A program made the position numbers and the translations under genes. Shown one piece after another: positions 1-8,764 of a stretch of DNA of 64,000 nucleotides (its first letter is position 1; every line of letters starts with the position of its first letter). The stretch is from Bosea sp. F3-2. Its GTDB lineage: Bacteria; Pseudomonadota; Alphaproteobacteria; Rhizobiales; Beijerinckiaceae. The stretch is taken from contig NZ_CP042331.1 of assembly GCF_008253865.1 (NCBI RefSeq), positions 682,001 through 746,000 of the forward strand, in the 5' to 3' direction. The notes below the pieces were generated by a model that was not told the DNA's origin, did not search any database, and saw only the letters and a program-made list of their open reading frames with translations.

Positions 1-681
1 GAGGCCCAGGTTGAGAAGAGTGTCGACAATCGAAACGCCTGAAGCAAAATCGCCCCAGACTTGCGGATACGGCTCCCCGAACCGGCTATAGTCCATCCAC
101 TCGACCTGCATGCCGAGCGCATTGAACTCGTCCTCGTCCAGATAGCTCTTGGCCGAAGGGCCAGACAGGTAGATCTGAGCGTCAGCGGCAGCCGAGAGCT
201 TCACCAATCGCTCCGTTGGGCGCATTGCGGCCATGGCCTCCCGCGGCAACAGGTCGATGTCGCGGAGGAGGCGCGTTTCGATCCCGAGTTCCTTGCACAG
301 CGCCGTGATCATGCCCTGGTTGACCTGTGACAAAGTCGGCAGATCCGCAATCGTCTCGAATAGGCGCCGGACCAATGGAAATGCATCGTCGAAATGGGTC
401 GCACGACGGTATGCTATCTCGATGCTCTTCAGATGAGCCTGCCACCAGCCAGGATCGGCAATGCGCATGCTGTCAATCGGGGCGTGGAAGTTGCCTTTCT
501 GCTGGACGGGCACGGACAGCCAGTGAACGCCCTGAGGTGTCTTGATCACATTGCGCGTGCGCCAGTCACGCCGAGTGAACTGGACGCTATCGAAAAATAC
601 GAACGTTTCGCAAAGTGCGATGGCGGCGAAGAAACCTCGCCACGGTATGTAACTCGATTGAATGATCGCGACGCGCTTCAT
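1..681 (-). CDS. WbqC-like family protein (3' end outside window)
   Basis: The reading frame is open from an ATG at 681 to the left edge (227 codons), so the C-terminus is missing. The protein begins MKRVAIIQSSYIPWRGFF, the hallmark N-terminus of the WbqC-like family, and continues with the family-typical FDSVQFTRRDWRTRN and LSVPVQQKG. WbqC-like proteins occur in O-antigen and other glycan clusters; their exact reaction is not established. The ATG lies directly after the TGA of the sugar aminotransferase gene (stop 684-682), so the two are probably co-transcribed and translationally coupled. Family assignment is from motif recognition; function is inferred from context only. Confidence 0.85.
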   Translation of the reverse strand, partial: MKRVAIIQSSYIPWRGFFAAIALCETFVFFDSVQFTRRDWRTRNVIKTPQGVHWLSVPVQQKGNFHAPIDSMRIADPGWWQAHLKSIEIAYRRATHFDDAFPLVRRLFETIADLPTLSQVNQGMITALCKELGIETRLLRDIDLLPREAMAAMRPTERLVKLSAAADAQIYLSGPSAKSYLDEDEFNALGMQVEWMDYSRFGEPYPQVWGDFASGVSIVDTLLNLGL

Positions 682-1836
682 TCAGGCGGACCGTCCGAAA
701 TAAGCAAAGATGGCTTCAACCACCCTGGACACCTCGTCATCGTCGAGCGTGTAGTAGAGCGGTAGGCGCAAAAGCCGGTTGCTGATCCGGTTAGTCACGG
801 CAAGGTCTCCCGACGCGCGCCCAAACTTGCGACCGGCCGGAGCCGAATGAAGCGGTACGTAGTGAAAGACGGCGTTGATATCGCGCGCGTTCAGATACCG
901 AATGAGGTCGGCACGCACGGCTTCCGACTCGAGCAGGAGCCAGAAGATATGGCCGTTGACCTCGGTTCCCGTGGCGCGGGGCAGGATGACGGTACCGTCC
1001 GCCGCCAGAGGCGCCAGGCTTTCGCGATAGAGGTCGTAGATGACGCGCCGGCGCGCGCAGATGATGTCGGCTTGTTCGAGCTGGGCCATGAGGAAGGCGC
1101 TGACGATCTCGCCCGGGCAATAGGACGAGCCGATGTCCTGCCAGGTGTATTTGTCGACCTGGCCGCGGAAGAAGCGGCTGCGGTCCGTGCCTTTTTCGCG
1201 AATAATCTCGGCACGGTCGAGCAGGCGCTCATTGTTGAGGATGAGGGCTCCGCCCTCTCCCGAGATGACATTCTTGGTCTCGTGGAAGGAGAGGCAACCG
1301 AGGTCACCTATCGTTCCGAGAGACTTGCCCTTGAACGTTGAGAGATGAGCTTGTGCTGCATCCTCCACCACCAGCAGGTCGTGTTGGCCGGCGATCTCCA
1401 TGATAGCGTCCATGTCGCAGGCGAGGCCCGCATAATGAACTGGGACGACAACCTTGGTCCGCTCGGTGATGGCCGGTTCGATGTGAGCCGGATCGATATT
1501 GAGGGTGTCCGGGTCGATATCAACGAAGACGACGGTGGCGCCGCGCAGAACAAAGGCCGTCGCCGTGGCGGAGAAGGTGAACGACGGCATGATCACCTCG
1601 TCCCCCGGCCCGACCTCGGACAACATCGCGGCCATCTCGAGCGCTGCGGTGCAGGAGTGGGTCATCAGTGCGCGGCGGGCGGACAGGGCCTGCTCCAGCC
1701 ACGTCTCGCAGCGCTGCATGAATGGCCCTCCGCCAGCGATGGTCCCGTTCTGGATGGCCTGAGCGATATACTCGAGTTCTTTCCCGACGATTGCAGGCCG
1801 ACCGAAGGGGATCTTCTCGCTTTGCAGGTTGTTCAC
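682..1836 (-). CDS. wecE: WecE/RffA-type dTDP-4-amino-4,6-dideoxygalactose transaminase
   Basis: A 384-residue DegT/DnrJ/EryC1/StrS aminotransferase that closely follows E. coli WecE along its length (family 376 residues): PSFTFSATATAFVLRGA, VVPVHYAGLACDMD, SFHETKN and IREKGTDRSRFFRGQVDKY. The PLP-binding lysine is K188 in SFHETKN. WecE transfers an amino group from glutamate to dTDP-4-keto-6-deoxyglucose, giving dTDP-Fuc4N for surface glycans. It heads a minus-strand pair with the WbqC-like gene. Its start is close to the divergent methyltransferase gene, so a promoter for both probably lies in 1837-1981. The enzyme class is certain; the precise sugar is inferred from similarity. Confidence 0.9.
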   Translation of the reverse strand: MNNLQSEKIPFGRPAIVGKELEYIAQAIQNGTIAGGGPFMQRCETWLEQALSARRALMTHSCTAALEMAAMLSEVGPGDEVIMPSFTFSATATAFVLRGATVVFVDIDPDTLNIDPAHIEPAITERTKVVVPVHYAGLACDMDAIMEIAGQHDLLVVEDAAQAHLSTFKGKSLGTIGDLGCLSFHETKNVISGEGGALILNNERLLDRAEIIREKGTDRSRFFRGQVDKYTWQDIGSSYCPGEIVSAFLMAQLEQADIICARRRVIYDLYRESLAPLAADGTVILPRATGTEVNGHIFWLLLESEAVRADLIRYLNARDINAVFHYVPLHSAPAGRKFGRASGDLAVTNRISNRLLRLPLYYTLDDDEVSRVVEAIFAYFGRSA

Positions 1837-1981
1837 AGTTTCGCTTTCAGAGTGCGCGGAATCTCGTTCACCAGCCTCCGGAGAGGCCAGCGAGCCTATG
1901 CTCGCGGGTTGTTTTGGCAGCGGGAGCTGGCTATGTCTACTCGCGTCAAGGGGCTTGTCCCGCTGTTCTCAGGACATTGTT

Positions 1982-3139
1982 TTGGCCGACGAAATCGATT
2001 GCCGCCGCGGGGATGATTGCCCAGCCTGCAGCAGCCAAGACTCCGTTGCTCTTCCGATACCGTCAGGCGATAGCTCCGTTCTGAGCGACGGGCGAATCAT
2101 GCCACGCAGTTTGGACAAAGTGGGGTGCTGCGCTTGCGGGCTCGTTCGGCATCGCGTGCCGCTCTCGCCAGCCGAAGTGGCGGCGATCTACGCAGAGAAT
2201 TACGAGCTGCCCGCCCAGTCGAGCCTCGCCGACAACGCCCGCGGAGAGGCCTACGCGCGCGTGGTGGCGGGAGCCATCGGTGGAATACCCGGCCTCGGCC
2301 GCCTGCTCGAAATCGGCTGCGGCTCCGGTGCGACGGCCCGCTTCCTGGCCCGTATGTTGCCGGTTCACGAGATCCGGGGCGTCGATCCGGCGCTCCCGGA
2401 CGAGTTCTTGGGAACCTCTGGCAAGGTCACACTGGCGAGAGGCTTGCTCGAGGATCAAGCGGGGCCGGCCTGGCGCCATTTCGATGCGGTGGTGTCGATC
2501 AATACGATCGAACATACACCTGACCCGGCCGGCTTTCTTGCTGCAATTGCCGCGCGACTCCGCCCTAGCGGAAAGGCAGTCGTGATCTGCCCGGTCGCGG
2601 TACCCGCGAACTGCGAGCTGCTGTTCTTCGATCACCTGTGGACATTCTCCCCTGCTGCGTTTCATGCATTCGCAGCTGCAGCAGGGCTCCGGGTCACAGA
2701 GACGCTCGCCCTCGACGGAGCCCTCGCATGTTTCCAGGGCTTCGTGATGGAAAAGGGAGGCGGGGCAAGCGAGCCGGGAGCGGCTGCGAACCCCGATGAT
2801 GCAGCCCGGTACCTCGCCGCGTGGCAAGAACTCGACGGCCTTTGGTGTGATCGGCTCGACACCCTCGGCGGCCGCGTTCAGATCTTTGGTGCAGGGCAAA
2901 TGGCCGCGGTCATCCGAGCCTATGCTCCGCGTACCTGGGCCCGCACCGAGCGGCTTGTGGTCGACAATCCCGCTGACGCCTGGGATCTTGGCCGGGTCGA
3001 GCGCTATGTCCCGGAAGATCATGTCCACGGTTACCGCACAATCGTGGCCGTCAACCCGCTGGCAAAGGAAGCCGTCGCTGCACGGATTCGGCGAGACGGC
3101 GGTGAGCCCCTTGTCATGCCGGACGCCATTCAGTTCTAG
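1982..3139 (+). CDS. Class I SAM-dependent methyltransferase, NDP-sugar C-methyltransferase type
   Basis: The protein has a zinc ribbon near the start (CPAC ... CCAC), a Rossmann SAM-binding fold with LLEIGCGSGATARF, a NTIEHTPDPAGF motif IV region, and a second nucleotide-binding-like domain near the end (VQIFGAGQMAAVIRAY). This order (zinc ribbon, methyltransferase, C-terminal domain) is that of TylC3-type sugar C-methyltransferases. The frame is open back to an ATG at 1829, overlapping the divergent wecE start, but those upstream residues look non-coding. I prefer TTG at 1982, preceded by AGGA at 6-nt spacing and just before the zinc ribbon; ATG at 1898 is an alternative. It probably acts on a sugar of the surface glycan. 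The substrate is unknown. Confidence 0.75.
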   Translation: MADEIDCRRGDDCPACSSQDSVALPIPSGDSSVLSDGRIMPRSLDKVGCCACGLVRHRVPLSPAEVAAIYAENYELPAQSSLADNARGEAYARVVAGAIGGIPGLGRLLEIGCGSGATARFLARMLPVHEIRGVDPALPDEFLGTSGKVTLARGLLEDQAGPAWRHFDAVVSINTIEHTPDPAGFLAAIAARLRPSGKAVVICPVAVPANCELLFFDHLWTFSPAAFHAFAAAAGLRVTETLALDGALACFQGFVMEKGGGASEPGAAANPDDAARYLAAWQELDGLWCDRLDTLGGRVQIFGAGQMAAVIRAYAPRTWARTERLVVDNPADAWDLGRVERYVPEDHVHGYRTIVAVNPLAKEAVAARIRRDGGEPLVMPDAIQF

Positions 3140-3150
3140 GAGCGTCTCCT

Positions 3151-3966
3151 ATGGCCAGCATTACCGAGCGCAGCTACGGCATTCATCGGCGCGTTGCAGC
3201 GGAAAACGAGATCGACGATGCCTGTGAGACGCTTTCGACCCTAGGTTATGCTGTTCTTGAAGGTGGTTACACACCAACCGAGATAGATGAGCTGTCGGCA
3301 GCCTTCGATGACGCCCGTCGGCACTCGGAAGATGCAGCGGGCGGTCAAGGCGCCCTGAGACAGCTCGACGAGCACAACACCATCCGGGTTGCGTTTCATC
3401 ACGACGCGCGGTTGCTTGTCCTGGCTACAAATCAGCGCGTCTTGGCCGTGGTGCGGCGAGCGATCAGCGATTATGTCGTGCTCTCCCAGCAAAATGGGAT
3501 CATCAATCCGGCCAATGCCGCGGAATACAATCAGGGCGCCTGGCATAGGGACTTACCCTACCAGCACGTCGTGTTTTCCCGGCCAATGGCCATCAACGCA
3601 CTGTTCTGCATCGATGATTTCACGTTGGAAAACGGTGCGACGATCGTCCTGCCAGCAACGCACAAACAGGAAGAGTTTCCGTCCTCCCGCTTCGTGCGAA
3701 GTGCCGCGATTCAAGTTACCGCACCGCGTGGCAGCTACATTCTCCTCGATTGCATGACCTATCACACAGGTGCGACCAATCGAACGCCGAAGGATCGACG
3801 CGCTGTCAATCATGTCTACACAAGTCCGATCATCCGGCAGCAGATTGACCTGCCGGCCCTGCTCGGCGAATCTTTCACAGAAGATCGGGACGTGCGAGAA
3901 CTGCTGGGCTACGGAGTCAGGACACCGCGATCTTTGGACGAGTATTTCGCCTCGCGCCGCCGCTGA
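3151..3966 (+). CDS. Phytanoyl-CoA dioxygenase (PhyH) family protein
   Basis: A 271-residue Fe(II)/2-oxoglutarate-dependent dioxygenase. The iron-binding HxD is visible as H132/D134 in AWHRDLPYQH, the distal histidine is H205 in TYHTGATNR, and basic residues follow to hold 2-oxoglutarate. The gene starts 11 bp after the methyltransferase with AGGAGCG upstream of the ATG, so the two form a plus-strand operon. PhyH-like enzymes hydroxylate small molecules, and several sit in polysaccharide clusters where they may modify glycan residues. The substrate here cannot be read from sequence. Family assignment is firm, role is inferred from neighbours. Confidence 0.82.
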   Translation: MASITERSYGIHRRVAAENEIDDACETLSTLGYAVLEGGYTPTEIDELSAAFDDARRHSEDAAGGQGALRQLDEHNTIRVAFHHDARLLVLATNQRVLAVVRRAISDYVVLSQQNGIINPANAAEYNQGAWHRDLPYQHVVFSRPMAINALFCIDDFTLENGATIVLPATHKQEEFPSSRFVRSAAIQVTAPRGSYILLDCMTYHTGATNRTPKDRRAVNHVYTSPIIRQQIDLPALLGESFTEDRDVRELLGYGVRTPRSLDEYFASRRR

Positions 3967-4046
3967 CGGTCGGACCGCACTCTCGCAGTTGCGAGGCGAC
4001 AAGGGCGGGCCGCTCGCCTTTGCGCGGACCGTTTTTTTGCGCTGGT

Positions 4047-5015
4047 TCAACAGTGCGGCTTGACGGCCGGGCCGCGGTGAATTCGGCGCACGACCGCATA
4101 GGGGCGGCGCTTGGTCTCCGAAAAGATATTCGCAATATAGATTCCAAGGATTCCCAGAATGAGGGTCGTCAGCCCACCAAAAAAACAGATCGAAACGATT
4201 AACGATGTCCAGCCATCGGCAGCGATCCCGGTCCAAAGGTAGCGCGCAACAATGTAGAAGACGGCAGCGCCAGACAAACCAGCCGTCGCCAATCCAAGAT
4301 AAAGGATCATGTAAAGGAGTTTTGTCGAGGTGGTGGTAACATACTTTACCAGCATCTCAACCCGCTTCCTTACCGAATAGGTTGTCGGCGACAAGGCCAG
4401 CTTGCGAACGGTGAGTGGTTCCTGACGAAAGCCCGTCAACAACCAAAGATGTGCGATGAAGAACTCCCGATCACGATGCCGGATCAACTCGCGCACATAT
4501 TGGCGCGTCATCAGGCGTGCAGTGACGAGGTTGCGCGGCAGCTTTTGGTCACTCAGCTTGTCTACCAGCCAGAAAAAGACGTCTCCAGTCACTCGCTCGA
4601 ACCAGCCGCCACGGCGAGCCTCCTGGACCCCGTAAACGACGTCGCAATCGCCCTTTTGGAAGCGGTTCCAAAAGGTTGTGAGGAGTTCAGGCTCCTCCTC
4701 CAAATCACTGTCGATCAAGAAGACATAGTCGCCCGACGCAACCGTCAATCCGGTCATCATCGCCTTATGGTGACCAAAATTGCGCGACAGGTCGACCACG
4801 ACAACGCGAGAATCTCTGTCATTCAGGTCGAGTGCGCGAGCCAGACTGTCATCGGGCGAGCCGTCATTGACCAGCACCAACTCAATGTCCTGGCAGAGGT
4901 CGGAAGCAGCGGCCATGCAGCGTTCATAGAATGGCTCAATCGTATCCGCCGACCGGTAGAGGGTGGAAACGATCGACAGTTTTATCCGGGGCCTGTCCAT
5001 ATCAACTGGGGTCAT
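4047..5015 (-). CDS. GT2 glycosyltransferase, membrane-anchored (GtrB/dolichyl-phosphate type)
   Basis: A 322-residue protein. The N-terminal GT-A domain has LSIVSTLYRSADTI, LVNDGSPDDS and the metal-binding region FLIDSDLEEEPE. Two hydrophobic helices follow near the C-terminus (about residues 232-258 and 270-295). This architecture matches polyprenyl-phosphate glycosyltransferases that load undecaprenyl phosphate with a sugar at the inner membrane, as in O-antigen modification or lipid A decoration. The start may instead be the ATG six codons in. It converges on the PhyH gene with an 80-bp gap and closes the left polysaccharide cluster. Donor sugar unknown. Confidence 0.85.
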   Translation of the reverse strand: MTPVDMDRPRIKLSIVSTLYRSADTIEPFYERCMAAASDLCQDIELVLVNDGSPDDSLARALDLNDRDSRVVVVDLSRNFGHHKAMMTGLTVASGDYVFLIDSDLEEEPELLTTFWNRFQKGDCDVVYGVQEARRGGWFERVTGDVFFWLVDKLSDQKLPRNLVTARLMTRQYVRELIRHRDREFFIAHLWLLTGFRQEPLTVRKLALSPTTYSVRKRVEMLVKYVTTTSTKLLYMILYLGLATAGLSGAAVFYIVARYLWTGIAADGWTSLIVSICFFGGLTTLILGILGIYIANIFSETKRRPYAVVRRIHRGPAVKPHC

Positions 5016-5173
5016 CTTTGTTTCTCGCGCGATGCGTACACGTCATGACATTGTCAGTTGAGGTGCTGTCAACTCTCCGTGCGCCTCAGATTTGAAAGGA
5101 GTCCGATACAGCGTCCGCTGAGACCGACCAGCCTCAGATTTTCCGGTCCGTTCAAAACTGAAAAGCTCCGGTT

Positions 5174-6011
5174 CTAGGCTCAGGACTCGTTGATCAGAGC
5201 CAGAAGATGACGGTAGCGGCGATACAGATTGCCGAGAAGAAGGTGTGGGCGCATCGGTCGTAGCGTGTGGCGATGCGCCGCCAGTCTTTGAGCTTGGCGA
5301 AGAGGTTCTCGACCTTGTGGCGCTGGCGATAGAGCGTCTTGTCGTAGGGATAAGGGGTTTTCCGGCTTCTGCTCGATGGAATGCAGGGTTCGATGCCTTT
5401 GGCGACCAGCGCCTGGCGGAACGCGGCGCTGTCGTAGCCGCGATCGGCGATGAGGGTTTTGGCTGGCGGCAGGGCCACGAGCACGAGGCTTGCGCCCTTG
5501 TGGTCGCTCATCTGGCCTTCCGAGAGCAGCATGATGATCGGGCGGCCGGTATCGTCGCAGACGGTGTGGAGCTTGGAGTTCAGCCCGCCCTTGGTGCGCC
5601 CGATACGACGGGGAAGAGCCCCTTTTTGAGCAGGCTCGCCGCCGTGCGGTGCGCCTTCAGATGCGTCGCGTCGATCATGATCCGCTCCGGCTTCGGCCCT
5701 TCGCCGGCAAGACCGGCGAAGATGCGGTCGAAGACGCCGAGCCGGCTCCAGCGGATGAAGCGGTTATAGAGCGTCTTGTGCGGGCCATAGTCCTTGGGCG
5801 CGTCCTTCCACTGCAGGCCGTTGCGGATGACGTAGACGATGCCGCTCACCACGCGACGATCGTCGACCCGCGGCACGCCATGCGAGAGCGGAAAATGCGG
5901 CGATATCCTCGCCATCTGGCGCTCGCTCAGCAAAAACAAATCACCCATCACGGCATCCTCCCAGACACCGTGAATCACAGATCAAACCAATTTAATAGGT
6001 CCTGAGCCTAG
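5174..6011 (-). mobile_element. IS5-family insertion sequence (IS427-type)
   Basis: A complete element of about 832 bp. The ends are perfect 13-bp inverted repeats, CTAGGCTCAGGAC at 5174-5186 and GTCCTGAGCCTAG at 5999-6011. The outer CTAG on both sides fits insertion into a CTAG target with TA duplication, as known for this IS5 subgroup. The transposase fills the element on the minus strand. It lies at the junction between the polysaccharide cluster and the prophage-derived region, which marks this boundary as a rearrangement site. Confidence 0.9.
5194..5978 (-). CDS. IS5-family DDE transposase, two frames joined by a -1 frameshift
   Basis: OrfA (5978 to 5580; likely true start at the ATG encoding MGDLFLLSERQMARI) holds the DNA-binding half and LSHGVPRVDDRRVVSGI. 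OrfB, in the -1 frame, runs to 5194 with LNSKLH, MLLSEGQMSDHKGA, IADRGYDSAAF and the C-terminal DRCAHTFFSAICIAATVI. Joining them in the -1 frame restores the family sequence PRRIGRTKGGLNSKLH. The shift fits at the A5G4 run (5619-5627 on the plus strand), a normal programmed-frameshift arrangement for IS5 elements. The DDE residues lie in LMIDATHLKAH-type (here IMIDATHLKAH) and ADRGYD segments. It is probably functional because both frames are otherwise intact. Confidence 0.88.
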
Positions 6012-6206
6012 TCGGTCCAATTCACAGGACGCCTGTCGCTGAAGTTGTTTCACATCGAGCGCCTTGCCGAACAGACGCCGCTGGAAGATTTCCTCGGCGC
6101 TTGAGAGCGGCACGGAGCGGAATTCAGACGCGAACGAGCAGGTTCCCGCGCAGGCGTTTTGTCGGGATGACGCACCAACGACAAATGCCACTGCATGCAC
6201 GAAGAT

Positions 6207-6401
6207 CTAACGAACCCGATGCTCGCAGCCAGCGAGATAGCGACAGATGCTGATCTCTAACTCGGCACGCTCCCGTCCTCTCGGAGAATCCTCAGCCGCG
6301 ATCTCGACGCATCGCAAGCGCTCAAGAGCATCGCGAAATTGTTCGGGCGTTTCGATTCGTTCCAATGCTGGGAATGTGCGGCTTTTGGTTCGACTCTGCA
6401 T
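6207..6401 (-). CDS. Small hypothetical protein (64 aa)
   Basis: Starts at the ATG at 6401, which has GGAGG six bases upstream, beginning MQSRTKSRTFPALERIETPE. The frame is open further upstream to 6683, but only this part has an SD and protein-like composition (acidic, helical: EQFRDALERLRCVEIAAEDS). It ends in a basic tail. The short helical N-terminal segment recalls the leaders of some HigA-type antitoxins, but there is no helix-turn-helix and I do not assign a function. It lies between the IS element and the prophage lysis region. The stretch 6012-6206 beside it shows no convincing gene. Confidence 0.45.
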   Translation of the reverse strand: MQSRTKSRTFPALERIETPEQFRDALERLRCVEIAAEDSPRGRERAELEISICRYLAGCEHRVR

Positions 6402-6572
6402 CGTCATCCTCCAGCGAGGATACGGCATTTGGCGGTCCGTCGAGCTTCCGAACCGCACGGTGACAACCGCTGCTCGGCGAGGAAGTTCCGATTTGCGAAC
6501 GCTCTCCAAGCGAGAAGCGAACTGGCCGAAACGCGCCGCGTTCGCATGGCGGCTGCGCGGCGTCACCTGAAA

Positions 6573-6608
6573 CGAGAAAAGGCCCGATCCCTTTTCGGCG
6601 ACCGGACC
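6573..6608 (-). terminator. Rho-independent terminator-like hairpin
   Basis: Read on the minus strand, an imperfect GC-rich stem around a GAAA-type loop (6581-6608) is followed by TTTTCTCG. It closely resembles the hairpin at 8094-8130, suggesting that both come from related phage transcription units. The upstream gene is the 44-residue ORF at 6693-6827. The space 6609-6692 shows nothing else. Confidence 0.5.
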
Positions 6609-6692
6609 AAGTTTACTTTCTGTCCGGCCGTCTAAAGCAGAGCTACGACCATCATCGGCATTTTTCGCACACCTTAGGCTCATGGTCAGCGA

Positions 6693-6827
6693 TCAGTGAT
6701 CTCTGAACGCAATTCTGAAAAGCTTGATCGCCGAAAAAACGAAGCCTGTGGCAACAGTGCCGGTAAATAGGTCAACGGCAAACGAGGCCACCAAGCCCAG
6801 CGCCACAGCGAACAGAATGTCCGTCAC
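6693..6827 (-). CDS. Small membrane protein (44 aa, GTG start)
   Basis: A short reading frame starting with GTG at 6827, with GGAGGGG seven bases upstream. It encodes a nearly continuous hydrophobic helix (ILFAVALGLVASFAVDLF, then TGFVFSAIKLF) and ends RIAFRDH. The strong SD and the transmembrane pattern support a real gene. Such single-span proteins are common next to phage lysis genes and in exclusion modules, but no family is recognised. It lies just downstream of the methyltransferase gene on the same strand, 72 bp away, and may be co-transcribed with it. Confidence 0.5.
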   Translation of the reverse strand: MTDILFAVALGLVASFAVDLFTGTVATGFVFSAIKLFRIAFRDH

Positions 6828-6899
6828 AGCTCGACCCCTCCAGGCTCCATTGCGTCAACGCGGCGGAGCGGTAACGATACGAAAGCAAAAACCACGCCT

Positions 6900-7961
6900 T
6901 CACCTCGATAGCATCAGGGTCGCCGGCTCCCTACCGCCTTCCAAGAATGGCCCGCGCACCGCTTCGGCGGCCCAGGCGCTGGAGCGCACCGCGAGCATGA
7001 TGCCACCGATACGCAGATCGCGTTCGGCGTAGCCCGCGAATACCGGATCAAGGATGCGCGGCAGCGGGGCGTCTTCGCGCACGACCTCCCACAGAATCTC
7101 GACCTGCGCAGCCGGCAGTGATCGGAAGATGCGCAACCAGTCTGACGCACGCAGGCGATTGCCGCGCGCATCAGCGTCTCCTTCCCGCCAGTCGGTGTCG
7201 GCAGCGAGAAAGGCAAGCGGATTGTGCCGGAAATCGAGATGGTCCTCGAGATGGATGGCATGCAGGGCAAGGCCACCCGGGCGCAATGCGGCCTGCGTGT
7301 TGGCGACGATGGCCCTGCTGTCGGCGAGCGGCAGATGCTCAAGCACGGAGGCGGAGTGGATGAGGTCGAAGGTGCCGGCAAATTCCGTCTCCCGGCAAAA
7401 ATCAGCCGGGGCAAGGTAGTCGATCCCCAGCTCTGAAAGACCCTCCAGTGTCCAATCGCCGAGTTGATCGAGGCGGGCGATTCGTTCCGTAACGGTCGCT
7501 GCCGACGCTACCGGCGCCAGAGCCGCCAGCAGCGCGTCGCGGCCGGCCAACGTGAAGGCGCGGCGCGCGAAATGCAGACGCAAGAGGGGATAATAGTCGA
7601 CAGCCACGACCCGTGTCGCCCCGGCCAGCCAGAAGACCAGCGCCTCCGAGAGCAGGTGCCCGCTGCCGAATTCAAGGCAGGAAAGCCCCTCAACGGAGCC
7701 GCAGGTGTCTCGGATCAGGGCGGCGAGCCCGGGAGCGATGCGGTCGACACGCTTGTCGCCTCGGGCCCGGTGCCAAGCCCAGAGAGCGTGTGTCCAGTGC
7801 TGGGCATGGCCCTGGCCGCCGATGGCGCGCCGCAACGCCTTGCGCAGCGGCGCCGGCAGTTGACCCACCAGTTGAGCCAGAGTTTGCACAGGCACGGCCG
7901 CCCCCCGATCGCGCCGCTCATCCTTATCCACGTCAGTCCGCGCGACCTCGACACGCACCAA
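6900..7961 (-). CDS. Class I SAM-dependent methyltransferase
   Basis: About 350 residues with a SAM-binding motif LSCLEFGSGHLLSEALVF (near residue 95), an acidic strand end VVAVDYYP, motif IV DLIHSASVLEHLPLADS and the post-motif RPGGLALHAIHLEDH. Fold assignment is secure. The substrate is unknown; the family is common in glycan clusters, and this copy lies next to phage lysis genes with other glycan modifiers, so a role in surface modification is plausible. The first codon at 7961 is TTG, with GTG at 7958 and GTG codons further in as alternatives. The region 7962-8093 upstream shows no gene. Confidence 0.75.
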   Translation of the reverse strand: MVRVEVARTDVDKDERRDRGAAVPVQTLAQLVGQLPAPLRKALRRAIGGQGHAQHWTHALWAWHRARGDKRVDRIAPGLAALIRDTCGSVEGLSCLEFGSGHLLSEALVFWLAGATRVVAVDYYPLLRLHFARRAFTLAGRDALLAALAPVASAATVTERIARLDQLGDWTLEGLSELGIDYLAPADFCRETEFAGTFDLIHSASVLEHLPLADSRAIVANTQAALRPGGLALHAIHLEDHLDFRHNPLAFLAADTDWREGDADARGNRLRASDWLRIFRSLPAAQVEILWEVVREDAPLPRILDPVFAGYAERDLRIGGIMLAVRSSAWAAEAVRGPFLEGGREPATLMLSR

Positions 7962-8093
7962 CAGCGCCCCCGGCGACGGCCGCTTTTCGTCTCCCTATCT
8001 GGTATCGACTCACGGAGGCAAGTCTTGCCATTTCACGCTGACCACTTCGACTCGGTACGCCGCCTGCAATCCCCCCGCCTCGGCCACTCCCTT

Positions 8094-8130
8094 GAAACAA
8101 AAATGGCCCGTCCCTTTCGGAGACCGGGCC
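8094..8130 (-). terminator. Rho-independent terminator of the lysis operon
   Basis: On the minus strand a stem pairing GGCCCG with CGGGCC (8105-8130) is followed by ATTTTTGTTTC. It lies 68 bp past the stop of the last lysis-cassette gene (8198), where a terminator is expected. It is similar in sequence to the hairpin at 6573-6608. Confidence 0.65.
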
Positions 8131-8197
8131 TAGTTCGACAGAGAGAAGCCGGTTAGGCCGGCCAGTCCATCTTGCGGCGGTCAGCCGCTCGATCTCG

Positions 8198-8557
8198 TCA
8201 GGGACTTCGCCCCGAGCCCCGGATAAAGCTCACCAGCAGGTCCCAGCGATCTCCCAGCCAGACGAACGCTCCCACAGCGATTGGAGCAATCCAGATCAAG
8301 AAGCGACCTAGCCGACCACCAACACGCGCGAGCATGACGCCATTGCGAATGATTGCGGTATCGGTCTTGAGCCCGGCCACACTCGTTCTGAGGCGGGTGA
8401 TATCGGAGCGCATCTCGGTCATGGCCTCGCCACGCTGCGCCCCTTGGTCGAGCAGAAGGTCGATTTTCTCGGTCAGCACGTCGATCGTTCCTTTTAGTCC
8501 GTCGACGCGCTCCTCAAGGGCGGTGATGCGCTCCAAGGCGCTACGCTGGCCGGCCAT
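8198..8557 (-). CDS. Phage protein with coiled coil and C-terminal membrane span
   Basis: A 119-residue protein. Residues 1-60 are a heptad-rich coiled coil (ALERITALEERVDGLKGTID, VLTEKIDLLLDQ), followed by GRFLIWIAPIAVGAFVWLG as a single membrane span and a short basic tail. Proteins of this shape are frequent in alphaproteobacterial phage lysis cassettes beside holins and endolysins, where they may act as accessory holin or spanin-like factors. It starts 7 bp after the holin-like gene stop and is the last gene before the terminator at 8094-8130. The exact role is unproven. Confidence 0.65.
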   Translation of the reverse strand: MAGQRSALERITALEERVDGLKGTIDVLTEKIDLLLDQGAQRGEAMTEMRSDITRLRTSVAGLKTDTAIIRNGVMLARVGGRLGRFLIWIAPIAVGAFVWLGDRWDLLVSFIRGSGRSP

Positions 8558-8564
8558 GTCTGCG

Positions 8565-8738
8565 TCAGGCCGCCCGCTTGCGGTTCCAGTAGGCCCACCA
8601 CACCACGCCGGCGAGCGAGAGCACAGCGCCCGTCGCCGTCGCGGCCATCTCCTCAGTGAGAATGCCCTTCGAGACCAGCGCGCCGGCGCCGACCTGAAGG
8701 AGGATGCGCAGGATCTGCTGCGCGGAATCCCAATTCAT
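8565..8738 (-). CDS. Small holin-like membrane protein (57 aa)
   Basis: A short gene with start ATG at 8738, GGAG six bases upstream, and stop at 8565. The product starts MNWDSAQQILRILLQVGAGA, then LVSKGILTEEMAATATGAV and LSLAGVVWWAYWNRKRAA: two hydrophobic stretches with a basic C-terminus, the pattern of small phage holins that sit upstream or downstream of an endolysin. It belongs to the minus-strand cassette endolysin - lipoprotein - holin-like - coiled-coil protein. The call is based on topology and context. Confidence 0.7.
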   Translation of the reverse strand: MNWDSAQQILRILLQVGAGALVSKGILTEEMAATATGAVLSLAGVVWWAYWNRKRAA

Positions 8739-8764
8739 TTCGATCTCCGTGTTTCGAGGAAGGC

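Noticed and set aside
5982..6200. 72-codon minus-strand frame at the right end of the IS element
   Set aside because: It crosses the IS terminal repeat, has no SD and no protein-like pattern; at most a remnant of the gene the IS inserted into.
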